Below, piece after piece: positions 55,635 to 64,000 of a stretch of 64,000 bases of DNA. A program made the position numbers and the translations under genes. The stretch's first letter is position 1; every line of letters begins with the position of its first letter. This DNA comes from Desulfobulbaceae bacterium (GTDB lineage: Bacteria; Desulfobacterota; Desulfobulbia; Desulfobulbales; Desulfocapsaceae), in NCBI GenBank assembly GCA_009773475.1, contig WSXV01000009.1, positions 1 to 64,000 on the forward strand. The letters run 5' to 3'. A model generated the notes under the pieces. That model made no database searches, was not told the DNA's origin, and worked only from the letters and a program-made list of their open reading frames with translations.

Positions 55635-55650
55635 GAAGCCGTCGCAATGA

Positions 55651-55733
55651 AATAACTAATTCTCACCTCATAAGCGGCATAAGGGGCCGTAAAAAAATGG
55701 AGAAGGATGTGATGGTTATTTTTTAACGGCCCC
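55651..55733. repeat. Dispersed ~85-nt hairpin repeat, copy B
   Basis: About 90% identical to copy A at 13746-13833, with the same GGGGCCGT/ACGGCCCC ends and A/T-rich stem, and one 4-base and one 1-base length difference. It lies between the convergent 3' ends of the 55137 gene and tex, 16 bases after the former. Both copies sit directly after a gene's stop. Confidence 0.8.
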
Positions 55734-55822
55734 TAAACGATGACGGCGCCAAGTTGAATGCCCATAACAATCGTTCAGAAACAACTTGAAAATCAGCAGG
55801 ATACCGCGTCCATCATCACCCC

Positions 55823-57982
55823 TTACGGCGCTATCTTTACACCGCAGTCCCGCAGGGAAAGGGCAATCCGCTTCCGCTGCTTGTCCACCTCAAGCACCCG
55901 GGCCATGACCTGCTGGCCCACCCGGACCACCTCGGCGGGATCCTTGACATATCGATCCGCTAACTGACTGATATGCACGAGCCCGTCCTGATGCACCCCG
56001 ATATCGACAAAGGCGCCGAAACGGGTGACATTGGTGACGATGCCAGGCAACCTCATCTCCACTATCAGATCATCAATACCATTTACCTCCCTGGCAAAGG
56101 CAAAGACGGTGAACTCCTGCCGCGGATCACGACCCGGCTTGGCGAGTTCTGCCACGATATCCTGCAGGGTTGGCAAGCCCAGGGATTCCGCGACATATTT
56201 TTTGAGGTCGATTTTGTCCCTCATCTCCCGGCTACCGATCAGCTCCCTCACCGTACAACCAAGATCTTCAGCCATTTTGGTCACCGTGCCATAGCGCTCC
56301 GGATGAACAGCCGAATCATCCAGAGGGTTTTTCGCCCCATGGATCCGCAAAAATCCGGCACATTGCTCGAAGGCCTTGGCCCCCAACCGAGGCACCTTCA
56401 TCAGCTCTTTACGGCCGGCAAAGACGCCATGCTCGTCCCGATAGGCCACGATATTGGCGCCCAGAACCGGCCCTAAGCCCGAGACATAGGCAAGCAGTTC
56501 GGGTGAGGCGCTGTTAACCTCCACCCCGACACTGTTGACACAACTCACCACCACATCCTCCAACCCCTTTTTCAGTTCCGCCTGATTGACATCGTGCTGG
56601 TACTGACCAACCCCGATGGATTTGGGATCAAGCTTGACCAGTTCTGCCAGTGGGTCCTGCAATCGCCGACCAATGGAGACGGCGCCGCGCACCGTAATAT
56701 CGTGGTCAGGGAACTCGCGGCGGGCAACCTCGGAGGCTGAATAAATCGAGGCCCCGCTTTCATTGACCAGGGTGATCAGAATATTGTCGTTGAGATCCAG
56801 GCCGCGCACAAATTCCTCCGTCTCCCGGCTGGCCGTACCGTTACCAATGGCAATGGCCTGGATTTGATGCAACCCACAGAGCTCCTTCACTTTTTTGGCT
56901 GCGGCCTGCTGCTGGCTGCCGCCGTGGGTGGGATAAATGGTGGCAAAATCAATGAGCTTGCCCTGACTATCGAGACAGACCAGTTTGGCGCCGGTGCGAA
57001 ACCCGGGATCAAGGGCCAGCACCTGCTTCTGGCCAAGGGCCGGGGCCAGCAATAACTGTCGGAGATTCTCGCCAAAGACCTGGATGGCCTCACGATCAGC
57101 CCGCTCCTTGAGGCTGGCACGCAACTCATTTTCAAGGGATGGCGCCAGCAATCGTTTATAACTGTCAACCACAGCCAGGGCCACCTGCTCCCGGAATTTG
57201 CCCTGGGGTAGAAAGTGTTGATGAAGAATGGCCAAAGAACGCTCTTCATCCGGCCGGATTGAGAGCCGCAACACCTTCTCCGCCTCGCCCCGAAACATTG
57301 CCAGCACCCGGTGTCCCGGGGCCTTGCGGGCATCTTCCTGCCAGTCGAAGTAATCACGAAATTTAGCTCCAGCCTCCTCATTCTTTTTTACCACCAGCGA
57401 ATGAATGATGGCCTTTTCCGCAAAGATCCGGCGCAGACGAGCCCGCATCGGCGCATCCTCGCTGATCCACTCGGCGATAATATCCCTTGCCCCGGCCAGG
57501 GCCTCGTCAACGGAGGCCACTCCTTTCTCAGAATCAAGAAAGGCTGCGACCTCAACACCCTGATCACGACCGGCAAAGACTGCCCGGGCCAGCGGCTCCA
57601 GCCCCTTTTCCATGGCCATCATGGCGCGGGTCTTTCGTTTCAGCCGGTAAGGCAGATAGAGATCTTCCAGAGTCGCGAGATCGGCAGCACTTTGCAACCC
57701 CGCCTGCAGCTCAGCACTCAGAAGCTCGCGGGCAGCAAGGGATTCGATGATTGCCTGGCGACGTTTATCCAGTTCAGCAAGGCCGGCAAGTTGATCCCGA
57801 ATGGCAGCAACCTGGACTTCATCAAGGGAGCCAGTCAGCTCTTTTCGATATCGGGAGATAAAGGGAACGGTTGCCCCTTCGGCCAGCAAAAGGGCTGCGG
57901 CTGCCACCTGAGCGGCGGATATCTGCAGATCGCCTGCGATTTTCGTATAATAGTTTTGATTCTGATCCATGGGGTAAAACAA
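55823..57982 (-). CDS. tex: Tex-family RNA-binding transcription accessory protein
   Basis: 719 residues, close to family length. Domains in order: N-terminal HTH-like helices, YqgF/RNaseH-like domain starting VLALDPGFRTGAKLVCLD (~318), helix-hairpin-helix region (YVSGLGPVLGANIVAYRDEHG), and a C-terminal S1 domain (~640-715, GIVTNVTRFGAFVDIGVHQDGLVHIS). It binds nucleic acid and influences transcription. Start: the TTG at 57982 has AGGA five bases upstream, whereas the ATG at 57970 has none, so TTG may be used. Confidence 0.93.
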   Translation of the reverse strand: MFYPMDQNQNYYTKIAGDLQISAAQVAAAALLLAEGATVPFISRYRKELTGSLDEVQVAAIRDQLAGLAELDKRRQAIIESLAARELLSAELQAGLQSAADLATLEDLYLPYRLKRKTRAMMAMEKGLEPLARAVFAGRDQGVEVAAFLDSEKGVASVDEALAGARDIIAEWISEDAPMRARLRRIFAEKAIIHSLVVKKNEEAGAKFRDYFDWQEDARKAPGHRVLAMFRGEAEKVLRLSIRPDEERSLAILHQHFLPQGKFREQVALAVVDSYKRLLAPSLENELRASLKERADREAIQVFGENLRQLLLAPALGQKQVLALDPGFRTGAKLVCLDSQGKLIDFATIYPTHGGSQQQAAAKKVKELCGLHQIQAIAIGNGTASRETEEFVRGLDLNDNILITLVNESGASIYSASEVARREFPDHDITVRGAVSIGRRLQDPLAELVKLDPKSIGVGQYQHDVNQAELKKGLEDVVVSCVNSVGVEVNSASPELLAYVSGLGPVLGANIVAYRDEHGVFAGRKELMKVPRLGAKAFEQCAGFLRIHGAKNPLDDSAVHPERYGTVTKMAEDLGCTVRELIGSREMRDKIDLKKYVAESLGLPTLQDIVAELAKPGRDPRQEFTVFAFAREVNGIDDLIVEMRLPGIVTNVTRFGAFVDIGVHQDGLVHISQLADRYVKDPAEVVRVGQQVMARVLEVDKQRKRIALSLRDCGVKIAP

Positions 57983-58205
57983 AGAAATCCTGGATTGACC
58001 GGTACCGGCTCATCACTTCTCAAAGCATTCAGGTTGATCCCGAAGAACACAACGGGCACGGTAGCGATGATACCGAACTAAAATGCTCAATCAATGAAAC
58101 AGACAGCCCCAGAGAGGGAGACCTCAGTGAAACACTAACGGCCTGACGGTAAAACCAGCGACTGAACCACATTGGCCCCGCCGCTGCAAGGGATTTGGAA
58201 TGACA

Positions 58206-58877
58206 TCATCCTAAAGCTATTTTCAAGGGACAGGTTTCAGCGATATCCCACCCCTGACGATAGGCCTGCAGGAGCGATACGGACTGTGCAGCAAGCTGAC
58301 CGCGAATCTCCCGTCGTTTGCCCTTGATCCGGGCAATGCTCATGACATCGTAGGCCGTCGTCTGGTGACGCATCCAGGCGATAACCGCGGCCTCTGCACG
58401 CCGGGCAACAGGAATCCGACTGGTTCTTGCCACCGTTCCGCTCCCCACCGGGGTTGCATGGGCAGTCACTTTTTCGGCAAGGAGGTTTGCTTCGACCTGA
58501 TATCGTGGATGAAAACCGAGAAAGCTGACAACCTCCTCAAGAAACTGCTGGACATAGGTCTTTTGTTTAGCCTCGCGCCGGTCAAGCTCCTTTGCCCGTC
58601 TGCGATCATACTCAGGGTTTGACCTTTTAGCCTCAACCTCGACTTGCGAGGCCAGGATATGGGCGGCGGCGGCCCATATCCCCTTGGAAATTTCCCGACG
58701 GCCCCGGCGCTCCCGAACTACCCAGGTCACGCCTCGTGCCTTGACCCCTTTTGTTATCGCGGCATCTCCGGCGGGAAGAAAGGCCCAATCCTCAGGCGGA
58801 ACAAGCGGAGTGCCGGTTTCCGACAGAACAGTTCCCGCTGTGCGACCGGGTGAAACGATGCGATGGATATGCGCCAT
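58206..58877 (-). CDS. DUF2293 domain protein
   Basis: 223 residues. The C-terminal region HATPVGSGTVARTSRIPVARRAEAAVIAWMRHQTTAYD...IKGKRREIRGQLA (~145-215) is the DUF2293 signature, rich in Arg/His, suggesting nucleic acid contact. The middle region is a charged helix. Function is unknown. It is separated from yciH by about 65 bases in the same direction. Confidence 0.78.
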   Translation of the reverse strand: MAHIHRIVSPGRTAGTVLSETGTPLVPPEDWAFLPAGDAAITKGVKARGVTWVVRERRGRREISKGIWAAAAHILASQVEVEAKRSNPEYDRRRAKELDRREAKQKTYVQQFLEEVVSFLGFHPRYQVEANLLAEKVTAHATPVGSGTVARTSRIPVARRAEAAVIAWMRHQTTAYDVMSIARIKGKRREIRGQLAAQSVSLLQAYRQGWDIAETCPLKIALG

Positions 58878-58941
58878 GATAAAAATTCAGAAATTTTGTT
58901 TAAAGTTTAAGAAGAGATTGCCTGCGGGATGAAGAGGGCAA

Positions 58942-59319
58942 TCAGCCCCCGGCGCGTTTTACCTTGTAGCCAAGACTGACCAATTCCTGTTCCAGTATGT
59001 CGCGCTGATCACCCTGAATCTCGACGATTCCGTCTTTTACACTGCCGCCGCACCCACACTTTTGTTTGAGCAGTTTCGCCAGATTCTTTAACTCCTCACC
59101 ATCGAGAGGAAGACCGCTGATCAAGGTAACGCCTTTGCCGTTTCGCCCCTTGGTCTGGCGCATCAGGCGGACAATCCCGTCGCGTTGATCGCTCTGAGAC
59201 GGCAATGGTTTTTTCCGGCAACGGCACTGGTCTGCCAGTTTATTGCAATCGGGGCAGTGCTTGCCGGACTCGGTGGAATACACTCTGCCGGCCTCTTTAT
59301 TTGCTATCTTCATGGCCAT
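58942..59319 (-). CDS. yciH: SUI1/eIF1-like translation factor YciH
   Basis: 125 residues. N-terminal HCPDCNKLADQCRCRKK Cys pairs, then the SUI1 domain with KGRNGKGVTLISGLPLD, KLLKQKCGCGGSVKDG and IEIQGDQRDIL. YciH-type proteins affect initiation-codon selection on the ribosome. ATG at 59319, a second ATG two codons later. Confidence 0.92.
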   Translation of the reverse strand: MAMKIANKEAGRVYSTESGKHCPDCNKLADQCRCRKKPLPSQSDQRDGIVRLMRQTKGRNGKGVTLISGLPLDGEELKNLAKLLKQKCGCGGSVKDGIVEIQGDQRDILEQELVSLGYKVKRAGG

Positions 59320-59354
59320 GGATACAATTTCAGGTATGGTTTAAGGGAGACGAA

Positions 59355-60197
59355 TCAGGACAACCGATAGATGACCGCAGTGAGGACGGCCCAGAGCAGG
59401 ATCAGAAATGTGACGAGGGCACAGGCAATGCCCAGCAGCCGGTGGCTGATTAACTCGCGACGTTTGTCCTGATACCCCAGAAGCAGCGCGCAGACGATGC
59501 CCGCCGCCATACCGCCGCCATGGGCCCAGTTGTTGATTCCCGGCACCAGCAGACCAAAGACGAAGATACTCAGGGCCCAGCCGCCAACCTGCTGGTACAC
59601 CTGCCGGCCATAGCTGCCGCCCCGGCTTTTTCCGTAATAGAGAGCCGCCCCGATCAGGGCACAGACCGCCGCCGAGGCTCCAATGGTAAAAGGAACTCCA
59701 GCCAGCACCGAGAGCAGAAACCCACCAATCCCGCCGAAGGTATAGATGGTGAACATCCGGGCAAGGCCGTATTCCTGGATAATCAGCGGGCCGATCTGGC
59801 GCAGGGCGATGAGATTAAAGATGAGGTGGAGCAGGCTGCCGTGCAGATAGCTTGCGGAAACCAGCGACCACCAGCGGTGCAGGGTGGCAATAGGCATGGT
59901 GCCGGTGGCGCCGAGCAGCAGGAGGCTGCGGTTATCCGGCGACAGAAAGCCGAAAGGGTTCATCTCCACCCCCATGCCGCCGGGGCTTAAGATCAGTGAG
60001 AGGACAAAAAAGGCGATATTAATCCCGCCCAAGCCCTTGAGAAATAATTCAGGATCTTTGAACAGACGGAATAAGCCGTTGTTTTTCAACCAGGAACCAG
60101 GAGATTGAAGTCCGCAATAGGGACAGACGGATTCGTTTCGGCTGATAAGGCCGCGGCAGTTCGGGCAGAGCTGGGAGTTTTTATGGGAGGTGATCAT
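59355..60197 (-). CDS. Rhomboid-family intramembrane serine protease with zinc-ribbon N-terminus
   Basis: 280 residues. N-terminal zinc ribbon LCPNCRGLISRNESVCPYCG (two CxxC), a linker with one membrane segment, then the rhomboid core. Catalytic Ser is in TIGASAAVCALIGAAL and His in NNWAHGGGMAAG; the HLIFN region (SLLHLIFNLIALRQIG) is present. It cleaves membrane proteins within the bilayer. The zinc-ribbon presumably faces the cytoplasm. Confidence 0.88.
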   Translation of the reverse strand: MITSHKNSQLCPNCRGLISRNESVCPYCGLQSPGSWLKNNGLFRLFKDPELFLKGLGGINIAFFVLSLILSPGGMGVEMNPFGFLSPDNRSLLLLGATGTMPIATLHRWWSLVSASYLHGSLLHLIFNLIALRQIGPLIIQEYGLARMFTIYTFGGIGGFLLSVLAGVPFTIGASAAVCALIGAALYYGKSRGGSYGRQVYQQVGGWALSIFVFGLLVPGINNWAHGGGMAAGIVCALLLGYQDKRRELISHRLLGIACALVTFLILLWAVLTAVIYRLS

Positions 60198-60362
60198 GAG
60201 AAGGTGTGATAAATTGAGTGCGACTTAAAATAAGATTATTATTGATGACCCCGGCTAACCATAGCTGCCCTGAAAATACCAGAAAAAAGACCCCCACTTA
60301 CTACCAATGGAGGTCCTCATTTTGTGATGTTTTTCGAGCGCAGATACTACGGAAAACCTTAT

Positions 60363-61586
60363 TTACCCTGCAAAATCCGCTTTTATCTGTCGCGCCAGGG
60401 CCACGGCCTGGGCCTCTGCCCGGGCGAGAATTGCATCATCGGGGCGACCCTGCCATTCCACCGGTTCAACAAAAGTCCACTTCATCTTTTCGGTGAGCAC
60501 ATCAAGCTCCCGCTGGGCTCCGCCTGACCAGCCAAAAGAGCCAAAACGAAGCACTTTCTTATTCCAGACCTTTTTCCGGCCAAACATATCCAAGGCCCAG
60601 GCCATGGGTGGAAACATCCGATACTCATAGGTGGGCATACCGAGGATAAGACCGGCTGATTTCCAGGCGGAGGCAAGGATAAAGCTGACATGATCATCGG
60701 GGACCCGGTGCAGATGCACGGGCAGCCCTTCCGAACGAACGCCCTTTACCATGGCACTGACAACCTTCTGGGTATTGCCGTACATGCTCGACCAGAGAAT
60801 CGTCACCTCGGGCTCGGCCAGCCCGGTCATATAGCGGGCAAAACGGGAATAGGCCTCAATAATTTCAGCAGGCTTTTCCCGCCAGACTATCCCATGCGAC
60901 GGGGCAACCATTTTTATCTCAAGATCCTGCACCAATTCAATGGCCTTGGAGACAAACATGGAAAGGCCGCCAATGATATTGGAATAATAGCGCAGGGCCT
61001 CGCGCATAAAGAAGTCGTGTTGTTCCGAAGATAGCTGGTCATCAAAGACGGCATCGGTAATGGCGCCGTAGGAGCCGAAGGCATCACAGGTAAAGAGAAT
61101 CCCGGAGGACTGCTCAAAGGTGAACATGGTCTCCGGCCAGTGCAGGTTGGGCGTTTCGTAGAAGGTAAGAACCTTCCCTTTCCCCAGATCCAGGGTATCT
61201 CCAGTTTTAACAATATGGACATTGCGGTCAATGCCGCAGAACGCCTTGAGAACGGCCGCCCCTTTTTCGGTAATATAGAGCTGGAGATTCGGATTTTTTG
61301 CATAAAAAGCAGGCAGCCAGCTGGTGTGATCAGGCTCCATATGATTGATAATCAGATAATCCACATCCTTGGCATGCAAAGCAATGGAGGCAAGATCCCG
61401 CTCAAACTGCAGCGGCTTGTCATCCACATCCTCCGTCAGGTCGATAATGGCGGTTTTATCCCCTTGGACAACATAGGAGTTGATGGAGATACCATTTGGC
61501 ATCGGCCACATCCCCTCAAACAACTGGTCACTCTCCAGATTAATTCCCAGTCGGTAAATACCTTCTGTGATTTCGGTAGCTTTCAT
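60363..61586 (-). CDS. Flavodiiron protein (A-type; rubredoxin:oxygen oxidoreductase)
   Basis: 407 residues. Metallo-beta-lactamase-like diiron domain with HMEPDH (His82, Glu84, Asp86, His87) and further ligands NLHWPETMFTFE and PSHGIVWR. The flavodoxin domain begins ILWSSMYGNTQKV (~260). It reduces O2 and/or NO to protect anaerobes; electrons usually come from rubredoxin, which is not adjacent. Single-gene unit. Confidence 0.93.
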   Translation of the reverse strand: MKATEITEGIYRLGINLESDQLFEGMWPMPNGISINSYVVQGDKTAIIDLTEDVDDKPLQFERDLASIALHAKDVDYLIINHMEPDHTSWLPAFYAKNPNLQLYITEKGAAVLKAFCGIDRNVHIVKTGDTLDLGKGKVLTFYETPNLHWPETMFTFEQSSGILFTCDAFGSYGAITDAVFDDQLSSEQHDFFMREALRYYSNIIGGLSMFVSKAIELVQDLEIKMVAPSHGIVWREKPAEIIEAYSRFARYMTGLAEPEVTILWSSMYGNTQKVVSAMVKGVRSEGLPVHLHRVPDDHVSFILASAWKSAGLILGMPTYEYRMFPPMAWALDMFGRKKVWNKKVLRFGSFGWSGGAQRELDVLTEKMKWTFVEPVEWQGRPDDAILARAEAQAVALARQIKADFAG

Positions 61587-61699
61587 TATTTCTTCCCACG
61601 GAAAAAGTGTAACAACAGACAGCGCCGGCGCATTGTAAGCGGCCAGTCTATTTAATATATCTTGAAGGGTGGCAAGTCAAGAAAGCCGGCCGAGATGGC

Positions 61700-63184
61700 T
61701 CAATGGCTGGTGACGGTAAACAGGGTTCCATCTCCGCCCGGTTCAAAGTGCAGATGATGTTTGAACACGTCCAGATATTCATCCTGGCGATGACTGACAA
61801 AGAGCATCGTCGAGATGCCTAGCCCGGCAATCCGTTCCAGACAGGCAAGGATCATAAAACGATTCTGGTCATCCAGGGCCAGTGTCGGCTCATCGAGCAG
61901 CAGCAGAGGCGGATATTTGATCAAGGCCCGGGCGATTAACACCAAGCGCTGCTCCCCCCAGGACAAGTCCCTGAAGGTGACACCCGCCTTTTCTTCCAGC
62001 CCGAGGAAAACAAGCCATTGCCGCGCTAACTCCTTCTCCTTGCCGGAGACCGGGCGATACAAACCAATACTGTCATGGATTCCCGAGGCGACAACGGCCA
62101 GGGCCGACCCCGGTACCCGATAGTCCTGATGCAGTGCGCCGGAAACCAGCCCCAGATGTTTCTTGATATCCCAGACACTCTCGCCACTGCCGCGCGCATG
62201 CCCAAAAACCGTCAGCCCATTATGAAAACACTGGGGATGATCGCCGGAGATCAATTGTAGCAGGGTGGATTTACCGGCACCGTTCGGCCCGGAGATGATC
62301 GTGTGTTCGCCGGGTCGAACAACCCAGTTCACATTTTCAAACTGGGTGACGTCCTCATAGACAACCCGGCTGTTATCCATGCGCACCAGCGGATCAAAGG
62401 TGGCCGGGGCATTCAGGGGGAGCGGCAACTCCGGCAGCCCCTTAGAATCAAAATGAAACAGGGCGCGAATGGCATCGTCCTGCAAGACCGAATCTCTTTT
62501 GCCCTGCGCAAGAAGGCGGCCTTTGTGCAGCACCCCGATATGGGTATGCCAGGGCTGAATATCCTGCAACTGGCTGACCAGCATGAGCAGGGGCTGCTGA
62601 TCTTTCAGGTCGGCCAGAAAAGTCCCCAGAAGCTGCATGGAGGCGACATCAAGGCCTTCAAATGGCTCGTCCAGAATCAATAAGTCGGGTTTTTTAAGGA
62701 GGGCGCGGGCGATGAGCAGTTTTCTGGTCTCTCCCGATGACAGCATCCGGAACCCTTTTTCCAGCAGGTTTTCAATCTTGAACCGAGCCACAAGCTCCCG
62801 GATCGCCCCACTGTCGGCGCCGGACTGCTGCAAAAGCTCCAATCCGCTGTGCCCGTAATCAATGCGGCCGATAACGTCAGTGTCATCGTCATAAAGCTCC
62901 GCTTCCAACTGGGCCTGCTGGGCCTCCAGCCCCACACACAGACAGGACGCTGGACGCTGGAATTGTTGGAAGGTACATGGCACCTCTTCGGGTTCCTGTA
63001 ATAGATGGGCCAGATGACTCTTCCCAGACCCGGTTGTGCCGATCAGGCACCAGTGCTGGCCGGTCTTAACTATCCACTTCTTGAGGGAGACCCGCTCACT
63101 GCGCAAATTCTCGATAATAATCTGGTTCATGATTTTACAATTGTTGTCCTGCCGGTTTTCTGGAAATGCCTCTTGCAAGGCCAT
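61700..63184 (-). CDS. ModF-like double ABC ATPase
   Basis: 494 residues at most; the start is probably the ATG at 63130, giving 476. Two ATPase cassettes: GTTGSGKS, LSSGETRKLLIARAL, LLILDEPFEGLD; then GPNGAGKS, LSWGEQRLVLIARALI, LLLLDEPTLALD. No membrane segments. ModF (PhrA) is an ABC protein tied to molybdate metabolism in E. coli but of unclear role; no permease gene is adjacent. Confidence 0.82.
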   Translation of the reverse strand: MALQEAFPENRQDNNCKIMNQIIIENLRSERVSLKKWIVKTGQHWCLIGTTGSGKSHLAHLLQEPEEVPCTFQQFQRPASCLCVGLEAQQAQLEAELYDDDTDVIGRIDYGHSGLELLQQSGADSGAIRELVARFKIENLLEKGFRMLSSGETRKLLIARALLKKPDLLILDEPFEGLDVASMQLLGTFLADLKDQQPLLMLVSQLQDIQPWHTHIGVLHKGRLLAQGKRDSVLQDDAIRALFHFDSKGLPELPLPLNAPATFDPLVRMDNSRVVYEDVTQFENVNWVVRPGEHTIISGPNGAGKSTLLQLISGDHPQCFHNGLTVFGHARGSGESVWDIKKHLGLVSGALHQDYRVPGSALAVVASGIHDSIGLYRPVSGKEKELARQWLVFLGLEEKAGVTFRDLSWGEQRLVLIARALIKYPPLLLLDEPTLALDDQNRFMILACLERIAGLGISTMLFVSHRQDEYLDVFKHHLHFEPGGDGTLFTVTSH

Positions 63185-63274
63185 AATGGAGATACTTTAC
63201 AGGCGGGCGTCAATCTTTTGGTAAAACTGGTCCCACAAAAGAATTTTTCCATTTTCACATGAAGCGCTGACACC

Positions 63275-63592
63275 TCAGTAAGCCAGCTTAAGGGTGGCGA
63301 CACCGGCAACGATGAGCGCCACACCGACGTATCTCATAAGGGACGTTGGATCTCCGTAATAGAGAACGCCCACTAAGAAGGTTCCTGCTGCGCCTATGCC
63401 TGTCCAAACCGCATAGGCTGTGCCAATCGGTATTTGTCGCTGAGCGAGCCACAACAGGAAACCGCTTGCTCCCATAAACACGAACGAAATGCCGATACCA
63501 CTCCATCGCGTTTCTGGTGACTGAGCCATCTTTAATCCGACCGGCCATCCGATCTCAAAAAGCCCAGCAAGAACTAAGTAAATCCAAGCCAT
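63275..63592 (-). CDS. sugE: SMR-family exporter, SugE/Gdx type
   Basis: 105 residues from the ATG at 63592, with GGAG six bases upstream. Four membrane segments. The essential Glu13 is in AGLFEIGWPVGLK, as in the SugE/Gdx guanidinium exporter branch rather than EmrE; YAVWTGIGAAGT and the final GVATLKLAY are typical. It exports guanidinium or small quaternary ammonium compounds by proton antiport. Open reading extends another 50 codons upstream but without a family match. I looked for a guanidine riboswitch and did not recognise one. Confidence 0.88.
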   Translation of the reverse strand: MAWIYLVLAGLFEIGWPVGLKMAQSPETRWSGIGISFVFMGASGFLLWLAQRQIPIGTAYAVWTGIGAAGTFLVGVLYYGDPTSLMRYVGVALIVAGVATLKLAY

Positions 63593-63716
63593 CATATTCT
63601 CCACATTTTGGCGCCAACGTCCAAATTTACCCGCAGCAATGGAGCTTTCCTGAATTGCCGCCAATAAAATTGGCCATGTTAGCCGATAAAATCTTTGTTC
63701 GTGATTTGCCATCCTG

Positions 63717-63781
63717 CAATCACAGATTGAATTCCGGGACACGCCGCTTTTGGCCCGCCCCTCTCGAATGCGGTGTCAGGC
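63717..63781 (-). other. attC-like integron recombination site (candidate)
   Basis: Read on the minus strand from 63781: GCCTGAC (near the RYYYAAC core), then ATTCGAG, GGGGCGGGCC-AAAA-GCGGCG-TGTCCC, and AATTCAA, about 65 bases in all. This is the size and layout of an integron attC. The stop codon of the upstream DUF4386 gene (TAG, 63783-63781) overlaps its first base, as is usual in cassettes. The far core (GTTRRRY) is not clear, so it is degenerate or false. Confidence 0.35.
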
Positions 63782-64000
63782 TAAACGGTTGCGCATGTGT
63801 TGTCGAAACCTTTTGCGATCAGCCGGATACTGAAAGCAATTTCAAAGAGTCCCCCTGGAATCGACAGCATGATGCCATAGGACAGGCCTGCCATTTCGAG
63901 GACCGTCCCCACGAAAAAGACTGCGTAGCCGACAAAGCCCCACGCCGCAAGAAAACGCGGCACAATGCGGCAACGGTACAACAAAGCGCAGAAAAAAAGG
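63781..64000 (-). CDS. DUF4386 family membrane protein, C-terminal part (runs off the right edge)
   Basis: The last ~72 codons of a minus-strand gene whose start lies beyond the window. The visible part reads LLYRCRIVPRFLAAWGFVGYAVFF and then two membrane segments ending LIAKGFD, matching the C-terminus of DUF4386 proteins (LYRSRLVPRWLAxWG). Function is unknown. The reading frame is open to base 64000. It is separated from the SMR gene by the attC-like sequence. Confidence 0.7.
   Translation of the reverse strand, partial: LFFCALLYRCRIVPRFLAAWGFVGYAVFFVGTVLEMAGLSYGIMLSIPGGLFEIAFSIRLIAKGFDNTCATV

Noticed and set aside
63593..63742. 50-codon N-terminal extension of sugE and a guanidine riboswitch
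   Set aside because: SMR proteins start at the MAWIYL block, which has its own GGAG site; no ykkC-type hairpins with ACGR loops were seen.
1..64000. CRISPR arrays, tRNA or rRNA genes
   Set aside because: No regularly spaced repeats, no T-loop GGTTCRANYC in a cloverleaf setting and no rRNA-like blocks were found.

Overview
The window looks like a chromosome segment from a Gram-negative, probably anaerobic deltaproteobacterium (Desulfobacterota; a Desulfobulbales-type relative is my best guess). This rests on gene content: lipid A genes (lpxB, lpxK, lpxC), a complete tolQRAB-cpoB run, a pilR/pilS pair, a complete branched-chain amino acid transporter, a flavodiiron oxygen reductase and queuosine genes. 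No rRNA, tRNA or CRISPR array was seen. Taxonomy is inference, because no marker could be compared here.

Layout. 1-3.4 kb: a NorQ/NorD (CbbQ/CbbO) ATPase-VWA pair without its usual reductase. 3.4-6.2 kb: an AT-rich accessory stretch with dispersed repeats, a lone Gp49/RelE-type gene, a repeat-containing membrane-anchored protein and an intron-like repeat fragment. 6.2-11 kb: TrmN6-type methyltransferase, DUF1015, queD-queE and a MoeA-like protein. 11-13.6 kb: a large secreted FecR/DUF6600 protein with 210-bp tandem repeats. 13.8-21 kb: livK-livHMGF, then a Gfo/Idh oxidoreductase and lpxB in the same direction; lpxK and lpxC diverge from them. 23.7-28.9 kb: a nucleotide-sugar epimerase remnant, class II aldolase, a frameshifted tatC and two cell-wall enzymes (L,D-transpeptidase, MepK-like). 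28.9-33.9 kb: pilR-pilS-like pair, surE and a thioredoxin-reductase-like flavoprotein.

34.1-40.1 kb is the most distinctive region: a dedicated ketosynthase, acyl carrier protein, two phytoene-desaturase-like flavoproteins, ketoreductase and dehydratase in one direction. This is a compact set able in principle to build and desaturate an ACP-bound acyl chain, resembling in enzyme content the candidates proposed for ladderane synthesis. A pair of CTTG-N6-CAAG sites lies upstream and a broken small zinc-ribbon gene follows.

40.3-46.2 kb: tolQ-tolR-tolA-tolB-cpoB (no pal) and a TlyA methyltransferase. 46.2-51.4 kb: a tightly overlapped oleB-oleC-oleD operon (long-chain olefin synthesis) with a BepA-like protease, but without oleA. 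51.7-61.6 kb: fused peptide-transporter ATPase, COG2509 flavoprotein, tex, DUF2293, yciH, rhomboid protease and flavodiiron protein. 61.7-64 kb: ModF-like double ATPase, SugE/Gdx-type SMR exporter and the end of a DUF4386 membrane protein; an attC-like sequence between the last two suggests, weakly, an integron cassette array running off the right edge.

Several genes carry single-base disruptions at or near homopolymers (tatC, the zinc-ribbon gene), which could be real decay, slippage-dependent expression or sequence error.
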